This document shows, piece after piece, positions 12,122 through 24,600 of a stretch of 64,000 nt of DNA (positions within the stretch are counted from its first letter, which is position 1; every line of letters starts with the position of its first letter). The notes below the pieces were generated by a model. That model had not been told where the DNA came from and made no database searches. It worked only from the letters and a program-made list of their open reading frames with translations. The position numbers and the translations under genes were made by a program. The stretch is from Parachlorella kessleri (Eukaryota > Chlorophyta > Trebouxiophyceae > Chlorellales > Chlorellaceae): the NCBI GenBank assembly GCA_001598975.1, contig BBXU01000960.1:1-64000 (forward strand), read 5' to 3'.

Positions 12122-15100
12122 GTGCAGCGGCAGACTGGCCTCGGCGAGGGACAACGTGCACCGACGGCACTGCAATCTACTGCACTTAACAGCAATAAAC
12201 AGAGCGCCCAGGCGCAGGTGCTGGCCACAGCAGGGCCCAGCTGGACTCGCCACTCACAAGTTGAAGGTTCCAAAGCGTCCCATACAGTTCACAAAGCTCT
12301 TGCTGAGGGACAGGACGCGGGAGAACCCCACATCAGCCAGCTTATAGTTCCCGTCGCGCATGATCAGCACGTTCTGCAGCAAGAAAGGCAAGCTGGGTAC
12401 CGGCCTAGGCAGGGATGTGTGTTCCCAGGTGGCGAACGTGCCCCTACATTTGAACTGTGGCCGGGTGGTGTGCCTGTGAGTCAGGCTACACAAACACTCC
12501 CTGCGCCGCTGGCCGCTGGTCTTATGAATATAGTGAATATAGCAATCAGACAATCAAAGTATAGCTTATGCTAGTTATATGACTTTGAACAGCTATGCAG
12601 ACCAGGGATGCCTGCTACGGCTCCTCACCTGAGGCTTGAGGTCCATGTGTAAAATGTTGTGCTGGTGGAGGTATAACAAGGCGGATGCGATCTGCAGCGG
12701 CAGCCAAGCGACCCCGTGAGCACCAGGCTGCGCTTCCTGGCAGTCCATGCTGGCAGGTCATGCACACATGCTGCAGTGCAGTCCTGTCATGACTCCTCGA
12801 TGTTCCCCGTCGCTCAGGTGCCGATCTTGCAATTATAAAGCTATTACCTGCAAGGCGACTTTCCTCCCCCTGCAGGGCACACAGCCAAGCAGGAGGTCAA
12901 TGCCAACTTCAAACCCAAGGCAGAACCAGCGGGAACTGCATGGAGAGATGCCCAAGCCAAGCACTGCCCCTTTGTTACCCTGGATGCACAGACCCGGGTA
13001 CTGCATTTTGTTTGACCTAGGCCCGCCCAGCTCCCCAGCTCACTTCTTGCTCCAGCTGTAGCTGCGCTCCCCCTTGCGCCCATCTGCTTGAATTGCAGAC
13101 CACAGGTCACCCGCAGCCAGCTCCATCACTATCAGCCCCCGCTCCCCTGCATCCAGCAGTGCAGCGACACACCAGGCCCATGTCAGTAGTGCAGAGCGAC
13201 CGCACGACGGCAAGCACCCAGCGGCCGGCCACCGCTACGGCGGAGGGATCGCGGAGACAGCAGGCACACCTCCCACCGACTCCAGCACCAAGGCGCACCG
13301 CCAAAGGGCAGAACGCCACCTTGCATGCTTCACCGTCACCAAGCAACTCTTGCTAGCGAGCGTGCATATACATTGGTGTGCAACTCTGTCTTACAACTTT
13401 CATTCTCCATAACAACCACTGCAGGCTACCCTAACCTAAGTGAGGCAGCTCAGCGCAGGCCACCCTACCTGTGCCCATCCCATCGCGGTTGGTGGTGATG
13501 CTCACGCCCAGGAACTGGATGAGGTGCGGGTGGATCAGCCGCCGCAGCGTCACGGCCTCCTGCAAAGACGGCAGGGCCAGGCAGGACGCTGTTGCCAGAC
13601 GACATCCCAGCCTCAGCACACTTCAATGCCGCTGCAGCCTGCAGCACCCTATATGATGGGGGCACGACTGCCGGCTGCCAGTGGGCAGAGCACTGTGGTG
13701 GACCAGATAGGAAACAACCACATTCCATGTGGCCGTATGCACCTGACAGCCAGCTGTGCAGCGGCCGGCTCACTGGGTAGAGCGGCAGCCCCATCAATCA
13801 GTCCATCAATCAATCAGTCTTCACTCAATCAATCAATCAATACCTCTATGAAGTACTTGGGCTCATTCAGGCTCCTGTCCAGGTCAAACATCTTCACTGC
13901 CACATTAGTGACGCCGTTGAGCCTGGCCAGGTACACCTCACCACTGCATGGAGGGCAGGGCAAGCCTGGTGTCACACGCATCTACCAGCAGCGTTTGGGG
14001 GGTACAGGCAGTGCTAGTCGTGTGAGACAGACACCCGCCGGCGGCCGGCAAGGTAAGCTAGCAGGCAGTATGATAGGGATGACAGTGCAGGGTGCGGTCA
14101 ACAAGCTGCTGTACTGCATGCTGGGTAACGCATAGCCGGGGGAAACCTGTCGCCAGCCAGCTCGTTAGAATGTTGAGCTGGCAGAATCCGCCACCTTAAT
14201 AGTCTGCACTGCAGCTATGCGGCAAAAACCAAGCTGCTGGGGCAGGCCATGCTACACAGTATGGTTCCCTGAGAGCAAGGTCCATGCGTGGGCGTCAAGG
14301 GTGCAGACCTCACTCACCTTGCCCCTTTCCCTAGCTTGTATGGCCTGCCTTCCCGGTAAGCCAGCGTGATGCTCTTAGAAGGGATGATGACCTCGGCAAG
14401 CTGCGCGACAGAAGACACAACCCTTGGTGTCAGGAATGTGTCATGGGGTAGCAATCCTTTCTTGGCGCACAATGACACATGCACAGCGCATGCTCCTGCT
14501 CATATGAAGGGCATGCTCGCCCGCTCACCCACCCTGCCACGTCACCGGTGGCGCGCAAAACATCTACTCAGACCTTCCTGGCGGGACCAAACCAACCAGC
14601 CACATCGCAAAACACGCCCTCCATGCCACTGTAGGACGTACAGCAACTCCCAGCAGTGCCGCAGCAACCCACCTGCGCCTCGCTGAACATGCTGGCCACC
14701 ACCTGCGCCACCTCGCTGGCCTCCTCGCCACCCTTCAGCTTGCCCCACACCGCCGCAAGCTCCTCCTCCTTGCTCGCCCCCGGCTGCACCTGCAGCAGCT
14801 TCTCCACCTGGGGCGACCCTTCCAGGCCACCTCCTGAGCGGCTGATCACATCGGTGCCGCTGTCTCCAGGCCCAGCCGGCGGCGCGACGGCGGAAGCTGC
14901 TGGGCTGGGTTTGGGGCTGGCCATGCGGCGCCGCAGCTGCCGGCGCCGCAGGAGCACCCAGGCGCCCAGGGCTACAACCGCTGCAGCGACAGCGGCGCCG
15001 ATGGCGATACCTGCAGCATGCATCGTCGACGCTCCCATCACGGCGCAAGTGCCGCTGCTTAGGTTTCAAACCCATGACTGCTTCAGCAGGCATACATCCA

Positions 15101-16818
15101 ATCATAATGGCAATGCCCAGCCCACAAGCCCAAACAGAACTCAGCCGCCAAGCGTGGCGGCCCCTCCCACGCACTGCAGACCGCGTGCGACTCGCCTGCA
15201 ATCGCACCGCCCGAGAGGCCGCCGCCAGAGCTGGACTCCTGCTGCTCCTGCTGCTGCGGCGGCTGCTGCTGCTGGGCTTGCCAGTTGTCCCTAACCAGCG
15301 TGTATGTGCCGGGGTTCAGGCGCGTGTCCGTGGGGTCCAGCGGCTCACTGGTGTTGCGGCCGCCAAAGGCTACCAAAAACTGGCTGAAGCTATTATTGTT
15401 CGCGGTGATGCCGCCAGGGCCCACCACCAACGCCTGGCAGGCCGACCAATTGCTGCAGCGGTCTAGTGCCTCCTGCAGACGGGGCCAGGCCCCCAAAAAC
15501 TTGCGCTATCAGCAAAGGGGCCGAGCCACAGGACGTGCGGCATGACCCGAGCCTGCCAATAGAGAGACAGGAGGGCCAGGGTGTGGGATGACTTGTAACG
15601 GGAGACGCTGGCATGTGTACAAGCGTTACCCACTGAGCGACTCCTGCAGTGAGCCATATAACCTGTGCCCCACAGGATGAAACAAAGGCTCACCTGAAGT
15701 GTGACTGAGAGCACACACCCATAACCCAGCAGAGACTCGTTACAGCGGATCAAGTATGTTAAAGGCAGGGCTTGGGCAAAGAGCAAGGTGTAGCCAGGGT
15801 AAGTGCCGTTGTTGGGAGGATCCACCAGAATCTTTATGCCTGCATGCACAAGAGCACACCTGGTTGGTCGCCAAAGGCTGCTTCCCCTCTGTTTTGCGCG
15901 TGATGCTTTTGCCTGCCACTGCCAAGGAGGACCATGGTAACGCTGCGTGGGCTCCTCATGCCTGCCTGTACTGACGCCCTGACTACCCAAATGCGGCTCA
16001 CCAGCATCGCCTAGAGAGGTATTTCCTGTGGCCAATGACAGAGGCCCGACCCCTGCGCTGGCAAGGGTTGGCACGTCCATCAGCTGACAAGCCCTCTGGG
16101 GCGACACCCGCCCTTGCGTGAAGTAGCAGGGCCCCTGCACGTACACCAGAAACAAAGAGAGCAGCCGCTTGCTTACTGCACTGGTGATGACACTTCATCC
16201 TTGTCAGGAACTTGGATGCAGCAGGAGGGGGCCTGTAGACCCAGCAAAGGAAGGGGGCAATGGGCCATAGCCAGCAAGTGAAGACAAGTGAAGACAAAGC
16301 TGGGCAAGCGCAACCTTGGGCTGCCCTGGAACGTGCGGCTGTCAACTGGTAACCCTGCCTCAGAGGAAAACGACAAGGCTGTCAGGCACCTGGGAACAGT
16401 ACATGAAGCCGTTACAGGCGCCGCCCCTTTGAGAGCAGCTGGCTGCACAGGCATCAAAGCTGTCTTGCAGGTTCTGGGCCCCGGGTGTGATAACTGTTCC
16501 GTTGACGACGACGTGTGGCACCCAAGCATATGTGCCTGCAATATGCAGTAACAGGGTGTCAGTCCTTCTACCTAGGCTGAGGGCTGAGCCCCGGCACACA
16601 GGCTGCTGTGGCAATGACAGGGCAAGCCTGCTGCCTGGGCAGGCAGGTGGCAAGTTTTACTGCAGAGGCACGGATCGCAGCAAAGGATGTATCACCGAGA
16701 GCGTACCTGCGCCACCGGGGGCGGCCACCAGTTGCTTGACGCTGCTGTACAGCACCGGACTGGGAGACGTCCACTGTGCACTTGCCAGCGCCGGCAGTAT
16801 AATAGCTAGAATAAGCAT
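11139..16818 (-). CDS. Receptor-like Ser/Thr protein kinase (non-RD)
   Basis: Fourteen exons close in frame to about 788 aa: 16818-16707, 16535-16390, 16134-16002, 15839-15694, 15472-15208, 15010-14673, 14400-14318, 13943-13844, 13559-13469, 13146-13044, 12749-12629, 12373-12258, 11997-11909 and 11662-11139. ATG 16818 opens a clear signal peptide (MLILAIILPALASA). The ectodomain of about 250 residues is Cys-containing with a PAN/apple-like stretch (GGACNGFMYC) and N-glycosylation sequons. One membrane span follows at about 268-290, then RRR stop-transfer residues. The kinase domain has a Gly loop (GKGASGEVYLA), the VAVK lysine, an alpha-C Glu, a catalytic loop HMDLKPQN, DVG in place of DFG, and CAPEVL. 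Met replaces the Arg of the HRD motif, making it a non-RD kinase. A Gly/Ala/Ser tail ends the protein. It is likely a plasma-membrane receptor; the ligand is unknown. The intron after 11909 uses a GC donor; exon 5 may instead end at 15196. Confidence 0.9.
12085..12120. repeat. (CAGA)9 microsatellite
   Basis: Nine perfect CAGA units in a kinase-gene intron between the DVG-motif exon and the APE-motif exon. Likely length-polymorphic; no regulatory role is visible. Confidence 0.92.
13797..13842. repeat. Imperfect (AATC)n tract
   Basis: Imperfect runs of AATC/CAATCA units in a kinase-gene intron, directly next to the 3' side of the exon at 13844. On the coding strand the tract sits just downstream of the 5' splice site, reading GATTGATTG. 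Confidence 0.75.
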
Positions 16819-17286
16819 GTCACAAGGACCACTTAAGAGCTGGAAGGGAAGGAGTCGCTTCCCCGTTCCTCTGATGGACACAGGGGATCATGGTGGTATT
16901 ACAGGGTGGTTTGGAGGAGGCAGGTTGTGTTGGGTCTTTCCTGTGGCGAACTTACGTCCAGCGACCTCGTCTCATGTACACGATACTGCAGTGACGAGCC
17001 TGATGACTACAGCAGTCCTTTCCCCGCCACATCGGTCAAATGAACGGCAAGCAACGACATGCTGAGGTTATTCCAGGAAGACATTTGAAGCATAGAATTA
17101 GAGTGAGGCTTGAGCACTGAGCACGACTGCATCCTGGATGCGTTTGCTTCCGACGCTAGCTGCTACAAATTCGTGGCACAAATCCCTGATTGCAGCCAAA
17201 ATATTGAGAGTGAGCTTGTGTGCGCTCAGTCAACTGTTTGAAGGCAACTTGGTGGTGATGACATGTCACAGTAGGAGGATCATCGT
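16819..17286. promoter_or_regulatory. Divergent intergenic region, kinase (-) and APE2 (+)
   Basis: 468 bp separate the two start codons, so both promoters and 5' UTRs must lie here unless there are upstream non-coding exons. I see no TATA box I would defend and no other motif. Confidence 0.4.
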
Positions 17287-20200
17287 ATGAGAGTTCTGTG
17301 CTGGAACATCAACGCGTTGGTGAGCAAAGTAGTCTGGGTGAAGAGTTGCAGATGGCTGCGAAACCTCCTCATCTCCGCACTTTACCCTGTTTCAGTGACC
17401 CATATACCTCAGTGCGCACAAAGGGCCACTTTCCCCCCTTTCTTATCCTGCCTGCTTATTGACGCAGCTGGCACCCGCCACACTGCTGTCTGCCCCTTTT
17501 CTGTCACCTGCATTTCCATCTTAGAGGGCCACTTTCCACAGCACTTGCAACTGCAGGCACCCACCGTTCAAAACGTGGTGCTACGGTGGGGCTCCTTCAA
17601 GGGCCTTTTCCAGGAATATGAGGCTGACATTGCCTGCTTCCAGGTGACAAGTGTAAATGGGCAGCAGTCTGAGTGAAGTGACATGTAGCAGCTGTCGGAC
17701 TTTGAGGAACACTCGCTTGCTAGGCTTGTGTGCGTCAAGTTCGTTGCAATTGCTCTTTACTCAGGAAACCAAGGTGCGCGAGGATAAGCTTACCAAAGAG
17801 CTCTGCTGCGTTGACGGTTTCCAGGCAAGTGGCAGCCTCAGTTGACCGGGTCTTGGCACATGTTTCCCAGGCTGTGTCATGCGCATTCTCCAGCTGCCCG
17901 GACCGCTGCCCACCCTCCACCTCTGCCTCGGCCACATGCTAAGCTGCTGTAACCCCAGGCACTTCTGGGTGCAAGCTCTGCATTGCATCCGGTGCTATTC
18001 CCTCCATGAGTACTCCTTGCAGCCTTCGCAGTGTGGACCTAGTGTACCCGGTGCTTGCTGCAGTCCTTCTGGGCCATCTCCCAAGACAGGAAGGGCTACA
18101 GCGGTAAGCACCGGCCTGGAGTGCGCCTAAACTGCACAGTTGGGGGCACACAGATCAGCAGCGCTGCGCTGGTGGTCTCACGATGTGGGGCCACTCGTGA
18201 TGTTGCCACAGTGCCTCGTTCGGGCATGTGCAGGGGTTGTGACATACGCAAGCACCGGCTATGCCCCCCTTGCCTGTGAGGCAGACTGCTTGGGAGAGGA
18301 GGAGCTGGATCGGGAGGGCAGGTAGGCCAGCACTTGAGCGCTCATGGACGAACGGATAGAAAGAAACTGTTGCGGAGGCAAGCTCTGTGCGCTAGGCTTG
18401 CCGCCATCGGAGGGAGGATAAGTAGTGTGTGCCTGTCAAGGTTGCCTGGCGGCAATCACTTTCTGGTAGGTGTTCCCACCCCACAGCACGGTAGGCCGCC
18501 TGGCCGGAGTGTCTCCGTGTGTGTCGTGCTTGCCAGGTCCCTGCACACCTTACCTGCCAGCCTGCCATGTGGCATCCCGGCCCACACCCTGGAACCCACC
18601 ACAGCCCGTCCGCATGCATGTGCAGAATCCTATGTAACCAACTCCCGCTTCCTTGCAGGCTGGTTGTGACCGACCATGGCTCCTTCGTGCTGCTGAACGT
18701 GTATGTGCCCAATGCGGGGGACCGCCCAGCCAGGGCCCGGCTGGACTGTAAGATCCGCTTCCTGCGGGCACTCAAGGCCAAGTGTGACGGGCTGGTGGCC
18801 GGGGGCCGGCAGGTGAGGCCCAGCTGCTGTACTGCGAGCGAGCAGGCCCTGCTGTGGGCTGCCTGATGGGGAATGCAAGCGGGTCGGGGAGCAGGCGCTC
18901 TGGGGTGGGGAAGGGTACAGGTGTGGGGCAACCGAACGTAACTCCATCCAGCTTTGTCGGTAGAATCCACTTCGACCCCTCCTCTCTTCTCATCCGTCGC
19001 TCGCCACCTGATGCCAACGCTGCTAGGTGCAGGTGCGGGCGTGTATGTGATCCACCACGATGTAGAGCATAGCAAGCCCTGGCCACCAACCCACCTCACG
19101 ACAACAGGCTTGCGGTTGCGCCGACCCACCATGGTTATGCTATGGATGCAGGTGCTGCTTGTGGGCGACTTCAACGTGGCCGCTGCACCTCAGGACGTGC
19201 ACCCTACTATGAACTATGACGAGCTGTACACTCTGGAGGAGCGGGGAGCGATGTTGGCATTTTTCAAGGGCTATACAGACGTCTGGCGGCGGCTGCACCC
19301 TGACACCACAGACGTCTACTCCGTGTGGGACGAGTACACCAGCGCTCGGGCCTTCAACAGGGTAAGGAGGAGCGGGGAGTTGGGGGGTCTAGCTTGTTTT
19401 TCTTGACTCTGGATGTGCAGTGTGCCCCCCCATTCAGCGAGGCTATGCACATGCCTGCACAAGGGCAGTGCATGGACTGATGTCCTTGTATGGGTGGCCC
19501 GCAGCTGTGAGAGTAGCACAGGCTGGGGGGGTTGGGGCACAGGGGCTGCCAGGGATTCCTTGAGATGCAACCTGGCGCAAGGTATGTGACTGACGGGAAA
19601 TCAAGTGCCCGTCTGTTTGTTGAAGTGCAGGGCCTGCGGATAGACTACTTCTTGTGTACCCCTGGCCTGCTGGAGAAGGTGGTGTCATGCGAGATGGTGG
19701 CCACACACCCCAAGTGGAGCGACCACACAGGTGTGCGCAGCTACACCGGCGGCCCTTGTAAAGTGCATTGTAGCCGGCAAGGCACTTGCAGCAGAGGGAG
19801 GGGCAGAAGACTCCCACTTGTCTCACATGCCTCCCGTTCAGCAGGTAGCATGTTTCTTGGCAGCGGAGCAGGTGCTGCAGTCCTTGCAGCGGTGGCAGCC
19901 TAAAGTGTGGGCAGAGCACATGGGCAAGGGTACAGACGCATCGTATGCATTGCTTCCTCTTGCTGCTTGCACAGGGATGGTCCTGGAGTTGCGGGACATC
20001 CAGCCCCTCCCACCCCACCCGCCATGCCCTCAGGTGGGTGCCTGAGCCTCAGCTTTACTTGGCTCAGTTCCTTTGGCTGGTAGCGATCGGAGTAGAAACA
20101 GATGCGGCTGCCGCAGCTAGCTTCCTAGCTCAGATGGCAGGAGAGGCAAGCTTGCGGGGACCCCGCTCCTTGGCAAGTGGACTGGGCTGCACACGTTACG

Positions 20201-21062
20201 TGCAACATATGCACTATGCACTTGAAGCAAGCGTTTCCTGCGCCAAGCTCCGGCTCTTCCTCTGCAGTGGACCACGCTGCAGCGGCGGTTTGTGGACACC
20301 TCCCAGCGCTCTCTGGCTGCCATGTTTGGCAAGAAGCAGCAGCAGCAGCCCAAATCGGTGCTAAAACAAGGGGAGGAGAAGGCTGCTGCCGCGGCACAGG
20401 CTGACAAGCAGCAGAAACAGCAGCAGCAGCAGGAGGGGGTTGGGCAGCAGCAGCAGCAGCAGGAAGAGGAGATAAAGGGGAAGCAGCAGCAGCAGGAGGG
20501 GGAGGAGGTGAAGGAGCAGCAGCAGCGACACTGCCAGACGGCAAATGGTCAGCGGCCGCAACAGGAAGGCCGGGAAAGCCAGCAGCGGGGGCGCACGCAT
20601 GGCAGAGGTGTCCACCAAAGGAGTCATGCACCAGAAGCAGGGGCTGACTCAACCGGGCAACAGCTGGCAAACACTGCAGCGCAGCGCGCGACAGGTGCAG
20701 GTTGCACTGTAGAAGCTGCAAAGGAGGTCAGGGAAGCAGCAGTAGCAGGCGGCGCCCAGCCTCCGGACAGCAGCGCAGCCGCACGTGCGACCAGCGCTCA
20801 CGAGGTTTCCGGGCAGGCCCAGGAGGCAGACCCCAGCCAAGCAGCAGGTGCTGCTGCTCCTGCGGGTGGTGGGACGGGCAGGGGGGCCAGGGCAGCAGGT
20901 AGCAAGCGCAAAGCTGCTGGGGGAGCCGGCAGGGGTGGCGGCGGCGGCGGCGTGAATGGGAAGCGAGGCGGCAGGGGAGGAGGAGGAGGCGGAGGGGCAG
21001 CGGCTGGGCAGCGCAGCATAGCAGCTTTTTTTGCTGCATCGTCGCAGGGTAAGGACGATTAG
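17287..21062 (+). CDS. APEX2: AP endonuclease 2 (ExoIII family) with C-terminal PCNA-binding motif
   Basis: Ten exons close in frame to 541 aa: 17287-17319, 17557-17643, 17765-17824, 18064-18103, 18234-18321, 18659-18812, 19152-19361, 19631-19730, 19975-20033 and 20268-21062. The family cuts DNA 5' of abasic sites and removes 3' blocking groups or mismatches in the nucleus. ExoIII motifs are present: N-terminal LCWNIN, ETK (catalytic Glu 41), NVYVPN, GDFN (159-162), LRIDYFL and SDH (254-256). The catalytic core ends near residue 280. After it comes a PIP-like sequence QRSLAAMF (290-297), a linker of about 227 residues rich in Gln, Glu, Gly and Ala, and a canonical PIP box QRSIAAFF (525-532) nine residues from the end. 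The Zf-GRF finger usual at the APE2 C-terminus is absent. The intron after 17824 has a GC donor (CAG/GCAAGT), demanded by the continuous FQ-SFWAIS reading. Confidence 0.93.
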
Positions 21063-21691
21063 TATTGCTCTCTCGAATGGTCTTCATGCTCGCATGTCGG
21101 TGACCCAAATCTCTTGCCAATGATAGTCCGGGTGCAGGGGCGCCTCTGGGCGTGCTCATGTGGTTACACCATCCCCACCAGATTTCACGGGATGTCACTA
21201 TGGGATGTATAACATGTGAGCGATTGCAGACACTGGAAATAGCATTCTTGCCAGGACCTGACAGCAGGTGGAGGCGCATACACATCAGGCATGCCCACAC
21301 AGAGCCAGGTCGTTATGAATGTTAGGGAAGAAGCACAACTCGGACAACAAGACAGGGTTCTGGCTGAAGATGTGACTTCTCGTAGAGCCACCCTGACAGG
21401 GCCCAGCACGCCTTGCCTACGGGGATGCGACTGCTATCCATAGCCTTGCACACTAAAGCACTTCCAACAGAAGTGCTTCCCCAGATAAGGGCGAGATGAT
21501 GTTCTGGCGGTTTATGTTCTGTTTCGTAGTGCAACGCGTCAGCACAGCCACCACTGTTGCTCTACCATACTTGCCAACTGCTCTTCAGCACAGGGAGCAC
21601 CGGTGGCGCCATTGGCATTGAACATTCATTCCTGGTGACTAGACATGCCCTGACCCTCCCATCAACCTTTTACGGCCATACAGGTTAATCC
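21063..21691. other. Intergenic, convergent 3' ends of APE2 and F-box genes
   Basis: 629 bp with no supported coding sequence. I searched the + strand here for a Zf-GRF exon that could extend APE2 and saw none. TTACA at 21164-21168 is a possible reverse-strand poly(A) signal for the F-box gene. Confidence 0.5.
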
Positions 21692-24600
21692 TCAGTCATC
21701 AGGATAGCGTTCCCTCATGTACTCATTGGGCACATAGCCCGTCCCGTCAGCCCTCAGCCTCTCAAAGTAGCGCCCAACCTCGGGGTGCACCTCAAACCCT
21801 GCAAAGACACGAGCCAGCGATGTGTTGCCTTCTCTGTTGGCGACCTCGTGGCACGCACGCTAACACACACCTTGCTGTAGCAAAATTTAAGCGCGAGCGC
21901 GCCCTGGGAGAAAACCAGGCGCAACAGGAAGGGTGACGCTACAGTTGATCTCTCACTATCAGTTCGCACTACCTCCCACCCTTACCACCAACAAGGTGGA
22001 TGGCGCTCCCAATCCCGCATCACGAGGCAAGTGGGCTGAAGCACAGCCCCCAGGGCTCTACACCCTATTACATCATCGCTAGCTACACCTGTGCACCACG
22101 CACATACAAGGGCAGGTCCTTCCACACTCCCGTCATTCTGCCTGCTGCTGCGGCTGCCACTCCTCCTCACTCATACTGTAATCCAGTTCCCCCGTTGTTG
22201 ACCCTCCCTGCTGCCACCACAAGCGCAGCCCAGGGACCTCCCCTCCTCACCTGGGTAGCGCTGGCGGCGGGGCAGGGCTTCCAGCCCAATGTTTTCCTCC
22301 GCCACATACGTCTGCTGGCCGCCGCGGTCCTGCGGGTCCACCAGCACGTTGTAGAAGGGCTGGTGCCGCCCGCCTGCACAACACACGCAGGACCAGGGAC
22401 ACAAGTAAGACACACAGTAGAAGCCGTGAACTTAGCTATATCATGACCTAGCCACCAGCCCTCATTGCCTGCCACCCATGTTGTTACTGCACACCCTGTC
22501 GCCTGGAAGCCAGGAGACTGCCTCGGGAAGAGTTGAAAGCATCGCGCAATACAGTAGCAGCAGCACCCGTTGCCTCGTGTGGCAGTGAAACGTCATGGGG
22601 CTTCTGACCCGCTGACAGACAAGGCAGCCAGCGCAGGCGGCAGGTTACAGTATCGTGACTCACGCTCCAGCCTATCGACTCCCATCTGCACCATCCAGTC
22701 CTCGGAGGCCGCGCAGGTCGGGTCCCAGCCAATGATGACGCCGCGGTACTCGTACCGCCGGTGCCTGATGATCTGGCCCACCTCGTACCGCACCCCGGTA
22801 CTGCTGCCCTTCCGCCGCTTCACTCTGCGGCAGGGGAGCAAGTGTAGGGACCAGGGATGAGGCCGTTGTGGTCTGCCGCGCACTTCCATCCCAGCTCAGA
22901 TGTAGGATCATTCCGTCAGGAAACCCTGTACTGCTGCTGAAGCTCATGTACCACGTCACTGCTGGCCAGCGGGGCCATTTTATAGCAAACCTGTCAATAA
23001 GACGTCCTTGTGCTAGCTAGCACCCCCATACAGAGAGCAAAAACCCAAACTTCCGCACCTACCAGCTTCACTCACTATTGCCACAGGCCCACGCGGCAGC
23101 AGCCAATTCCACAAACTCACAACATCGCAAGGGTTCCTCCTCCGCCAACATGCCACAGCGCCTCTCTCGCACAGCTGCTGCGCCCCACCTGGCCTCGTCT
23201 CGGCTCTGCTCCTCAATGGCGCCCCTCAGCCTGCCAATGTGGGCCTCCAGCAGGTTGCGCGCGTTGCTGGGGGAGCCTTGCGGGGCGGGGCCACCGCCAA
23301 CCACCTCATTAGTGATGCACTGCAACAGCTCCAGTGCCTCATCGTACTGGTAGAGGGCTGCACAGGCCTGCAATGCCAGGGGTGGACAGCAGCAGTGTTG
23401 CGGTCCTAGGGCGCCAAGCTCACTCAGTTGGGGCTTCTACAGCAGCTTGGGCCTTGCTTGCTGGCTCACTACCGCCCGCCTGGGCCTGCAGGAGGGCGGG
23501 CGGGTAGGAAGAGGCAGGACAGGAGCGACGAGGCTGCTGCAATTCAAGAATGTGTCACACAGACACCTGCGGCGCCGTGCAAGTCACAACTGCACCACCA
23601 TGCTGCCCTCCAGCAGCCTCACCCACATCTGAAGCTGTGGGCTTCCACAACTGTGTCCTGTGAGTCATCACATCTCCTTAGGCCTGGTTGCCACGTAGAT
23701 TAATACTTTCATAACAGCATTTAACTTGGGAACCCCAAACCTCATAGTTTCATATTCCAGGCGATCGCACTTCTCAGCCCAGCCCCACAGTTCCTTTCGG
23801 AACCATCTGTTCTGGGCGTTGTCATGCCACGGTCCATACACACTACCTGCCGCAGGCCACCGCTCGTACATCGCCAACATGGGATATGCTAAACCTCACA
23901 TTGCAGCCCCCACCTTTGCCAGCTCTAGCCGTGAGTTGAATGTGTCGCTGTGGTCCTCCGCCACCAGCAGCCTCATGATGCTCTTCTGCAGCTTCAGCGC
24001 CTCCATGTCACTGTTGGACCCCAGCGCACTGCATGTCACGCGCAGCATGCATGGCATGCTTAGCACGGGAGACCCTTTGGGATGTGTGCATTGCTAGCAC
24101 CCAGCGCCTTGCCATGCTGTGGCTGACCGGCCCCTACCCTTACACACCTCTCACCAACAGGGCCCTACCACACTTCCACATAACCTGCCTGCCTAAAAAT
24201 GCCCCGGGCTACAGCCTGGGAAGCGGGCAGCCAGCAGCTCAACAGTTCCACCAAGGGAACAAAGCATGCAAAGCATGAGCCTGGCCCACCTGTAGATGGA
24301 GGCCAGGTTGAAGCACATGCGGGCGTAGACCTTGGCGGGAGCCATGGGCTGCAGGTGGCGCCGGTCAAACCCCAGCATGCCCAGGTCGCTCAGCAGCCCG
24401 CCCATCCCCTCCCTGCGCCAGGCCAAAGGAGCAGCACATGCAGTGGCATATTGGGACTATGTCGTGACATGAGGAGGCCGGGGCACCCTGTGCCCCACCA
24501 TCCAAACTGCTGGTGGTGTCCTTGCATTGTACCGCCAGGGCAGGGCTGCCAAGTGACAATCGCGGTGCTGGAAAGCCGGCTGCTGCCGTAATGCTTCTTC

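Noticed and set aside
15959..16345. Several Pro/Ser/Ala-rich open frames opposite the kinase and elsewhere
   Set aside because: G+C-rich exons leave long open frames on the opposite strand; these have no conserved motif and conflict with in-phase exon models.
21063..21300. Possible Zf-GRF exon continuing APE2
   Set aside because: No Cys/His pattern or GRF-like sequence is readable in any + frame; the PIP-box ending with a stop at 21062 is the better model.
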